From JAIQFL01 sp035501495 (lineage in GTDB: Bacteria; Acidobacteriota; Terriglobia; Bryobacterales; Bryobacteraceae), in contig DATJWB010000117.1 in NCBI GenBank assembly GCA_035501495.1, positions 1-64,000 on the forward strand: 64,000 nt of DNA. The letters run 5' to 3'. Shown piece after piece: positions 58,557 through 64,000 of the stretch. The translations under genes and the position numbers were made by a program. Position 1 is the stretch's first letter. Each line of letters opens with the position of its first letter. The notes below the pieces were generated by a model. It saw only the letters and a list, made by a program, of their open reading frames with translations. It made no database searches and was not told where the DNA came from.

Positions 58557-59039
58557 ATGGAACTCAAGACTGTGGCGCTGGAGATCCCCGAAGGCGGGAA
58601 TGTGATTTTAGGGCAGACCCATTTTATCAAGACGGTGGAGGACATCTACGAAGCCATCGTGAACACTGTGCCGCAAATGAAGTTTGGGGTGGCCTTCAAC
58701 GAGGCATCGGGGCCTTGCCTGACGCGAGTTGACGGGAATGACGGCGACCTGAAGGCGATGGCCGCGCGCAATGCTGCCGCGCTGGCGGCGGGTCATGTGT
58801 TTGTCGTGACCATGCGGGATGGCTATCCGATCAACGTGCTGGGGCGGATCAAAGATGTGCCGGAGGTCTGCTCGATTTTCTGCGCGACTGCCAACCCCGT
58901 CCAGGTGGTCGTTGCGGAGACGGAACAGGGCCGGGGCGTAATCGGTGTGATCGACGGCTTCCCGCCCAAAGGCACCGAGACAGAAGACGACGTCGCCAGG
59001 CGCCGCGGGTTCCTGCGGGCGATCGGTTACAAGCGATAA
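58557..59039 (+). CDS. Adenosine-specific kinase family protein (PF04008)
   Basis: The 160-residue protein fits the small family whose archaeal members bind adenosine/AMP. Marks are EGGNVILGQTHFIKTVEDIY, MKFGVAFNEASGPCLTRVDG, AAALAAGHVFVVTMRDGYPI, and NPVQVVVAETEQGRGVIGVI followed by DG. Kinase activity in this family is weakly supported experimentally. Placed after a nucleoside hydrolase gene, it suggests a short nucleoside-salvage operon. TATCCT ends 10 nt before the ATG. Repeat copy H lies 33 bp downstream. Confidence 0.93.
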   Translation: MELKTVALEIPEGGNVILGQTHFIKTVEDIYEAIVNTVPQMKFGVAFNEASGPCLTRVDGNDGDLKAMAARNAAALAAGHVFVVTMRDGYPINVLGRIKDVPEVCSIFCATANPVQVVVAETEQGRGVIGVIDGFPPKGTETEDDVARRRGFLRAIGYKR

Positions 59040-59072
59040 GAGTTAATTCATTAACGAGGTGCCTGTACCCAG

Positions 59073-59122
59073 GTGGCGCAGGCACTCCTGCCAGCCGCGC
59101 CCCGACTCATCGGGGCGCTTTT
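59073..59122 (+). repeat. Dispersed double-hairpin repeat, copy H
   Basis: Hairpin 1 is GCAGGCA, loop CTCC, TGCCAGC (one A-A mismatch). Hairpin 2 is GCGCCCCGA, loop CTCA, TCGGGGCGC, a further paired stem variant, followed by CTTTT. It lies downstream of the adenosine-kinase-like gene, where it could end the transcript. Confidence 0.83.
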
Positions 59123-59233
59123 GAGCGTATCGATCTTCACTGTTCCGCGTATACCCGCCGCCGGCTCGCCGGCGCACGACCACGGAACATTTCGATCAGC
59201 TCTGCGTCTCAAGATTATGGATACGACTGCGTC

Positions 59234-60793
59234 ATGAGAGGTAAACCTGAGCGCTCGCTCGAATCGCAGCCCGAATCCAACCGATTAGACTCCTGGAAGG
59301 AAATCGCCGCCTATCTGCGGCGTGGAGCGCGGACCGTCCAGCGGTGGGAACGCGAAGCCGCGTTGCCCGTTCATCGTCTGCATCACCACAAACTCGGTTC
59401 TGTTTACGCTTATAAAGCCGAGCTGGATGCCTGGTTCGTGGCGCGTGGCCCGGAGCCGGCTGCGGAAGCGCCTCCGGCCGTGGACTCCGCGGCGTCGCTT
59501 GCGGTCCTGCCTTTTCGGGACATGAGTCAGGACGGAAACCAGGCTTACTTCTGCGATGGAATCGCCGAGGAGATCCTCAACGCCCTGAGCCGAATCGAAG
59601 GTGTCAGAACGGCGTCGCGCATGTCGTCGTTCCGCTTCCGGGATCCCGGTGCCGACATTCGCGAAATAGGCCGTCAGTTGGGAGTCAAGGCCGTGGTCGA
59701 AGGCAGCGTGCGGAAATCCGATGACCGGCTGCGAATCGCGGTCCAGATCATCGACACGGAGACCGGCTTCCAACTCTGGGCTCACCGCTACGACCGAACC
59801 GGCACCGATATTCTCGGAGTTCAGGACCAGATTGCGGAAAGCGTGGCGCGCGGGCTCGAAGCAGTTCTTCCGCTGGGCGATCGGCTCGCAACTGCGCACC
59901 ATTCGCCTGCTGCCGGCGGCGCAATCGACTGCTACCGGCGGGGCCGCAAATACTACGAGGAATTCAGTCCGCAGGGGATGGAGTTCGCTATCGAGATGTT
60001 CGTCCGGGCGATCGCACTGGACCCGCACTACGCACCTGCCTACGCGGGACTTGCGGATTGCTGGTCCTACTCCTATTTGTATGCCGGCCGAAGTGAGGCG
60101 GTGCTGGAACAGGCCGATTGGGCCAGCCTCAAGGCACAGGAGATGGGCCCCGAATCCGGGCAGTCGTGGACTTCCCGGGGAATGTGGCTTTCCGCGTCCG
60201 GCCGGCTGGACGATGCTGACCGCGCCTTCGAAACGGCAATCCGTTTGGACCCGGGCCTCTTCGAAGCGTATTATAGTTGCGCCCGTCACCGCTTCGCTTC
60301 CGGGCGATTTGACGACGCAGCCGAAGCTTATCGGAACGCACTACGCACCCGGCCGGGTGACTATCCGTCGCACTTGCTGCTGGCTGAAATCGAAGACTCC
60401 CAGGGACGCCACGATTCCGCGAAGGCGGAGCGCACTCGGGGGGTAGAGATTGCCGAAGAGCGGCTGAAATGGAATCCCGGCGATGCGCGGGCTCTCTATC
60501 TGATGGCCAACGGTCTTGCCCGCCTGGGCGACCACACCCGCAGCCGAAAGCTGGTGGAACGAGCCTTTGCCATCCGCCCCGGCGACCCGATGCTTCTCTA
60601 CAATCTGGGGTGTGTCTATTCTTTGCTCGGACTCGAAGGTCCGGCACTCGATTGCCTCGAGAGGTCGGTGAGCGCGGGATTCCTGCAGAAGGAGTGGTTC
60701 TATCGCGACCAGGATCTCGACTGCCTGCGAACCCTGCCTCGCTTCCGCCACCTGCTCGGCGGAATGAGCTGCCCGGGGCCGCGCGATTCTTGA
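59234..60793 (+). CDS. Winged-helix + TolB-like + TPR regulator or signalling protein
   Basis: The 519-residue protein has three parts. At 18-70 is an excisionase/MerR-like DNA-binding domain (SWKEIAAYLRRGARTVQRWE, GSVYAYKAELDAWF). At 85-210 is a FlgO/TolB N-terminal-like alpha/beta domain (LAVLPFRDMSQDGNQAYFCD, GVKAVVEGSVRKSDDRLRIA). From 240 to the end are TPR repeats (AIEMFVRAIALDPHYAPAYA, DADRAFETAIRLDPGLFEAY). Such proteins are abundant in Acidobacteria and are thought to sense through the TPR part; no adenylate-cyclase domain is present here. It stands alone. Confidence 0.88.
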   Translation: MRGKPERSLESQPESNRLDSWKEIAAYLRRGARTVQRWEREAALPVHRLHHHKLGSVYAYKAELDAWFVARGPEPAAEAPPAVDSAASLAVLPFRDMSQDGNQAYFCDGIAEEILNALSRIEGVRTASRMSSFRFRDPGADIREIGRQLGVKAVVEGSVRKSDDRLRIAVQIIDTETGFQLWAHRYDRTGTDILGVQDQIAESVARGLEAVLPLGDRLATAHHSPAAGGAIDCYRRGRKYYEEFSPQGMEFAIEMFVRAIALDPHYAPAYAGLADCWSYSYLYAGRSEAVLEQADWASLKAQEMGPESGQSWTSRGMWLSASGRLDDADRAFETAIRLDPGLFEAYYSCARHRFASGRFDDAAEAYRNALRTRPGDYPSHLLLAEIEDSQGRHDSAKAERTRGVEIAEERLKWNPGDARALYLMANGLARLGDHTRSRKLVERAFAIRPGDPMLLYNLGCVYSLLGLEGPALDCLERSVSAGFLQKEWFYRDQDLDCLRTLPRFRHLLGGMSCPGPRDS

Positions 60794-60856
60794 AACAGAC
60801 CGGGGACCGGGACAGCTTTCCCTGGTCCCCGGTGATGAGGCAGGCGTTGAATGTAT

Positions 60857-61294
60857 CTACCTGTGGTCCGCGTCAACATTTACAATCTCGCCGGCGCCGT
60901 TGCGTTTGGCGAGCTCGTTATGATGGCGTGAGGGTACCGGCGCCAGACCGTCGGTGAAGCCCGGCCTCCAGATTCCGCTGAGAGAATAGGTTTCGCCATA
61001 CTTTTTGAACTGGACGATGCCCGTATCCGGATTGGCGCCGTGCGGAAGTGCGGGCCCGGGCTCGAGAATCACCCGGTGGATGGACCCATCGCTGAGCGAA
61101 TCGATGTGGGAGAGGGAATAGTTCGGGTCAATCGTGATTCGGTAAGCACCCGGAGGGAGCACCTGGCCGCCGACCATGAATTCGAATGGGATATTGACCC
61201 GCAGGTAGGTCTCTGCACTGGCTGGGGCCGCAAAGGCCAGAACCGCCAAGCCAACGACCGCGAAAACGGCCTTTGCTGAATGTAGTTGTTTCAT
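60857..61294 (-). CDS. Small secreted protein of unknown function
   Basis: The 145-residue protein has a signal peptide (AKAVFAVVGLAVLAFAAPAS). A beta-rich domain follows, beginning ETYLRVNIPFEFMVGGQVLP and then PGAYRI, as in a family common in Acidobacteria whose proteins carry N-I-P-F-x-F and L-P-A/P-G-x-Y motifs. No function is known. AAGAAGGA directly precedes the ATG. The C-terminal tail (NELAKRNGAGEIVNV) is charged. Confidence 0.83.
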   Translation of the reverse strand: MKQLHSAKAVFAVVGLAVLAFAAPASAETYLRVNIPFEFMVGGQVLPPGAYRITIDPNYSLSHIDSLSDGSIHRVILEPGPALPHGANPDTGIVQFKKYGETYSLSGIWRPGFTDGLAPVPSRHHNELAKRNGAGEIVNVDADHR

Positions 61295-61689
61295 TCCTTC
61301 TTCAGTTCCTTTCCGGCGTTTTCCGCCATCGCAATGTAAGACGATGGCTCGCGCGATTGCTCACGCGTCAAGTTCCGCCAGAGGAAATATGGCGAGGTTT
61401 GGCGCAGTTTGGCAGTGGGTCCGTTTGAAGCTCCGGGCGTTTACGGTGCGCCACGCCGGAACACTTCTCTGGTCTCGGCGTTATGCGTCCGTATGGCGAC
61501 TTGTGCGGAGTAATCCGGCCAAACTCGCGGGAACGCCGTTCGCACCCGTGTCCGGGTGGACGATCCTGCCGGCAAGGTCTGATACGCTGAGGATGCCTCC
61601 TCTTCGGGCCGGGTGGCTTACGAAATGCAGGAGACAGCGTTCCGGCTACCGGCTGCCATGGTGCGGCCTTCGGCAAAGGGGGAACGATC
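61295..61689. other. Gap of 395 bp without a recognisable gene
   Basis: No frame here reads as protein and no repeat copy or strong hairpin is present. Only the GGGGG tract near 61680, which may serve as a ribosome site for the reductase at 61690, stands out. Confidence 0.5.
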
Positions 61690-62274
61690 ATGAGAACGAT
61701 TGTTGCGAGCGCGCATCTGTCGCTCGACGGCGTGATGCAGGGCCAAGGCAGTGCCGAGGAAGATCCAAGTGGCGGGTTCGATCTCGGCGGCTGGAGCTCT
61801 CCGTTTTCGGACGAGGACGCGTTGGCATCCCTGATCGGCTTGCTCGGCTCGCCAGCCACGCCGAACGACCTGCTCCTCGGCCGCAAGACCTACGACATAT
61901 TCGCAGGATATTGGCCCCATGCGCCGACCGACATCCCGTTTTCCCGCGCTTTCAACAGGGCAAATAAATATGTGCTTACCCGTGGCGATCAAAAGCTCGA
62001 TTGGGCCAACAGCCACAAGCTCCGCGGCATCGACGAGCTGAAAAAGATAAAGGCGGACGAAGGCCCGGACATCGTGTTGTGGGGCAGTTCCACGCTCTAT
62101 CCGCCGCTTTTGGAGGCGAACCTCATCGACCGCCTCAACCTTCTCATCTGCCCCATCATACTGGGCAAAGGTAAGAAGCTGTTCGGCAATGCAAGCCACC
62201 CCGTCACCATGAAGCTCGTGAGCAGCGAGGCGACAAAATCAGGAGTCATTGTCGTATGCTATGAACGGAAATAG
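61690..62274 (+). CDS. Dihydrofolate reductase / RibD C-terminal domain-like protein
   Basis: The 194-residue protein belongs to the RibD_C family of small reductases: MRTIVASAHLSLDGVMQGQG at the start, LGSPATPNDLLLGRKTYDIF (the L-x-G-R-x-T-Y-x-x-F signature), IVLWGSSTLYPPLLEANLID and ICPIILGKGKKLFGNA. In other bacteria such proteins are stand-alone enzymes of unclear substrate, often near stress genes. It binds NADPH by analogy. A GGGGG run 10 nt before the ATG may act as ribosome site. It is followed by remnants. Confidence 0.9.
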   Translation: MRTIVASAHLSLDGVMQGQGSAEEDPSGGFDLGGWSSPFSDEDALASLIGLLGSPATPNDLLLGRKTYDIFAGYWPHAPTDIPFSRAFNRANKYVLTRGDQKLDWANSHKLRGIDELKKIKADEGPDIVLWGSSTLYPPLLEANLIDRLNLLICPIILGKGKKLFGNASHPVTMKLVSSEATKSGVIVVCYERK

Positions 62275-62399
62275 AATTGCGCCCCGCGTTCTGGGAACTG
62301 TTCAACATCGAGCTTGCCAGCCGCCACGTCCACATTACCGGCTTGGGACGGATTGGAAAGACCCTAAAATCAAGGCCCCCGGCGTCTCAAAAAGCAGTC

Positions 62400-62657
62400 T
62401 CAAATCCCGGCCGGTTCGTCTACTACGTGGGGCCGGGATGGACGCCTGCGGCGAAAAGGCATCCCATAACCTGACCCTGCAGAGGTGAGGCGTCGGAGAT
62501 CGACCGGAGAAATCCAGGAGAACACATCAGAGATGAACTTCGGGCGGATGTCAGGCTGGCCGTATGCCGCGCGAACCACCATGACATCGAGGTCAGGCGC
62601 CTGCGGGAGTTCCTCATCCTCAGCCAACCAATTGGTGGAGCCGGCAGTGGATGCCAC
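62400..62657 (-). pseudogene. Remnant of a nucleotidyltransferase-domain gene
   Basis: One leftward frame reads GSTNWLAEDEELPQAPDLDV, followed by MVV. This is the polymerase-beta-like motif (Gly-Ser then Asp-x-Asp) of a family of predicted nucleotidyltransferases. It continues PDIRPKFISDVFSWISPVDL, then RRLTSA, after which the expected continuation (QVMGCLFAAGVHPG) is found in another frame. No start and no complete C-terminus exist. I read it as an old frameshifted gene. Confidence 0.45.
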
Positions 62658-62883
62658 AGGGAATCCTGGAATGCCCTGGCTTGGTTAAGAATCGACTTTC
62701 GTACCGCTTCGCGCGCCTTTTTGACGGTCACGAACCTGCTACCTCACCAGCGTTACTTTCTGTACCCCACCTCGAAGCCCATCGGCTCGTAATCGCGCTG
62801 CGAACGGCTTCCGGGCTGCGTGGTCGCGGTCGGCGGCGAAAGGGATTGCGAGCCGCCGTAAGATAGCAGAGTACTCGGCACGC

Positions 62884-64000
62884 TTACGGTGTGAGCAACC
62901 CGCGTACGATGAATACCGCCATCTGCGCCCGCGTGGTGCTGTCGTTTTCACAGTAGGCTGACGGACTGCAGCCTGATGTCACGCCCAAGTCTTTCATCTT
63001 CTGAATGAAGCTGAAATAGGGGTCGCTCGCGGGAATGTCGCTGAAGTATGGAGTGGTTGGAAAGGCGAATGTGTCGCCGGCGGCGAGCCCCAGTCGTGCC
63101 CGAACGATAAAGACCGCCATCTGACCGCGCGTCACCGGATCGCTCGGGCAATACGCGGTCGAACTGCAACCCGAAGTGATCCCCAGTTCTCTCATCTTCT
63201 GGACATAGGCGAACAATGAATTGCTCGCCGGAACGTCCGTAAAATAGGGCGTCTGCTGGTGCGGGAAGGTATCGCCCATGAGCGCGCGGATGATGAAGAC
63301 GGCCATCTGGCCGCGCGTCACGGGAGCGCCGGGGCAATAGCCGGTAGACCCGCAGCCGGACGTGATCCCGTTCGCTTTCATCAGCCAGATGTAGTTGAAA
63401 TACGGGTCGGTTGTGGGCACGTCCGGAAACCCCTCGACGGGGTTCGGGCTGGTCTGCAACACCTGAATCCATTGCCCGGCGATGGAGATCGATGCCGTTC
63501 GGGGCAGGGGTCCGAGGTTGGGCTCCGCCGCGAACTGCGCCGCTCCGCTCCCCGCCGGCACCGTGGGAAGAGCAGCCACCCAGTCCGCCGATTCCGGTGT
63601 CCAGGCGCAACTGGAACCTGTGTTCACGTTGATGCTCCCCGTCGCGCCAGCCGCGTCCACGCCCAGGCTCTGGGCGCTCAGGGTAAAGCCGCACGCCTGA
63701 GCAGCCTGATCGACGAGGAAGCTATTCCCGGCGATGGTCAGAATTCCGGAGCGCGCCGCGCCGGTGGTATTGGGATCCGCGGCGTAACGGACCCTTCCAC
63801 TACCCGATCCGGAGGCGCCGCCCGTAATCCTCAGCCACGCCGAATCGCTTGATGCGGTCCACTGGCAGCCCGCCGGGATCGAAAGGTTGACGGTTCCCTG
63901 ATCCCCGAACCCCGCAAGCGAGACGCCTGAACGATCGAACTCGGCGGAACAGCCCGTCGGCGATGCCGGGGTATAGGTCCACCCCGGCGGCAGCTTGAAG
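62884..64000 (-). CDS. BACON-domain and S-layer-homology (SLH) secreted protein, 3' part
   Basis: The frame is open to the window edge, so the N-terminus lies beyond 64000. The visible 371 residues contain two BACON-like Ig modules (VNLSIPAGCQWTASSDSAWL, SINVNTGSSCAWTPESADWV) and then three SLH repeats from about 63430 down. Each has F-x-D-V/I-P, a helix ending in M-x-x-L/N-G-I/V-T-S-G-C, a Y-C-P/E motif, and TR-G/A-QMAVFI (VTRGQMAVFIIRALMG, VTRGQMAVFIVRARLG, TTRAQMAVFIVRGLLT). SLH domains bind secondary cell-wall polymers in other phyla; here they may anchor a surface protein. The stop is at 62884-62886. Confidence 0.9.
   Translation of the reverse strand, partial: FKLPPGWTYTPASPTGCSAEFDRSGVSLAGFGDQGTVNLSIPAGCQWTASSDSAWLRITGGASGSGSGRVRYAADPNTTGAARSGILTIAGNSFLVDQAAQACGFTLSAQSLGVDAAGATGSINVNTGSSCAWTPESADWVAALPTVPAGSGAAQFAAEPNLGPLPRTASISIAGQWIQVLQTSPNPVEGFPDVPTTDPYFNYIWLMKANGITSGCGSTGYCPGAPVTRGQMAVFIIRALMGDTFPHQQTPYFTDVPASNSLFAYVQKMRELGITSGCSSTAYCPSDPVTRGQMAVFIVRARLGLAAGDTFAFPTTPYFSDIPASDPYFSFIQKMKDLGVTSGCSPSAYCENDSTTRAQMAVFIVRGLLTP

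Noticed and set aside
12980..59122. CRISPR array interpretation of the repeated hairpins
   Set aside because: Copies are single, kilobases apart, vary in sequence and have no spacers; no cas gene is present.
61344..61967. A 207-codon plus-strand frame ahead of and overlapping the RibD-like gene
   Set aside because: It overlaps the well-supported reductase in another frame and shows no family motif.
1..64000. tRNA or rRNA genes
   Set aside because: I looked for cloverleaf-type arms and conserved rRNA stretches by eye and saw none. A dedicated scan (for example tRNAscan-SE) could still find one.

Overview
The window reads as chromosomal DNA of a high-GC acidobacterium, most likely of the Solibacteres/Bryobacterales group. 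The signs are: secreted beta-propeller proteins ending in the Ig-like C-terminal domain first named in Solibacter (18.0-21.6 and 52.3-54.5 kb); a transcriptional regulator of the winged-helix + TolB-like + TPR type; a full hopanoid gene set; and a dispersed double-hairpin repeat between genes. The assignment is an inference from gene content, because no rRNA or tRNA gene is present. Protein family names come from recalled motifs, not from database searches.

Layout. 0.2-0.85 kb: gene remnants. 0.86-4.5 kb: methyl-cycle block, with an ArsR-methyltransferase fusion regulator divergent from ahcY and metK across a 62-bp gap that holds a palindrome. 5.4-13.0 kb: five tightly overlapping genes (LuxE/PaaK-like adenylating enzyme, LuxC-like acyl reductase, GT4 glycosyltransferase, ABC ATPase, large FtsX/MacB-type permease), the best candidate here for an undescribed biosynthesis-and-export system. 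13-21.6 kb: PQQ-propeller protein, GH88-like and GH36 glycosidases, and a very large secreted propeller protein. 21.7-25.5 kb: EgtD-like methyltransferase, a DsbA/MauE/methyltransferase operon, a DHH phosphoesterase. 25.5-26.1 kb: gene-poor stretch with a predicted multi-hairpin RNA, a frameshifted ORF remnant and two repeat copies. 26.2-33.4 kb: ilvD, hydrolases, a TetR-controlled membrane-protein operon with three operators, an FAD amine oxidase-like enzyme, an Fpg/Nei glycosylase.

33.4-44.0 kb: leftward hopanoid/isoprenoid cluster (ispH, shc, hpnH, hpnA, hpnG, two zinc dehydrogenases, hpnC, hpnD, then a cysteine synthase-like gene). It makes squalene and hopene and begins side-chain extension, but no hpnE is visible. 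44.2-46.9 kb: a hydrolase, then dut divergent from a two-domain thyX. 46.9-54.5 kb: a decayed accessory strip with a truncated sigma factor, an RHH/MazF toxin-antitoxin pair, three genes broken by stops or frameshifts, and two intact genes. 54.5-64 kb: two unknown secreted/soluble proteins, a nucleoside hydrolase followed by an adenosine-specific kinase, the TPR regulator, a small secreted protein, a RibD/DHFR-like reductase, a nucleotidyltransferase remnant, and the 3' part of a BACON + S-layer-homology protein that runs off the window.

Two window-wide patterns stand out. Nine copies or part-copies of an element with two CTCN-loop hairpins show compensatory base changes, usually just after stop codons. 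Many first genes have a TAnnnT -10-like hexamer only 6-11 nt before the start codon and no Shine-Dalgarno sequence, which suggests leaderless transcripts.
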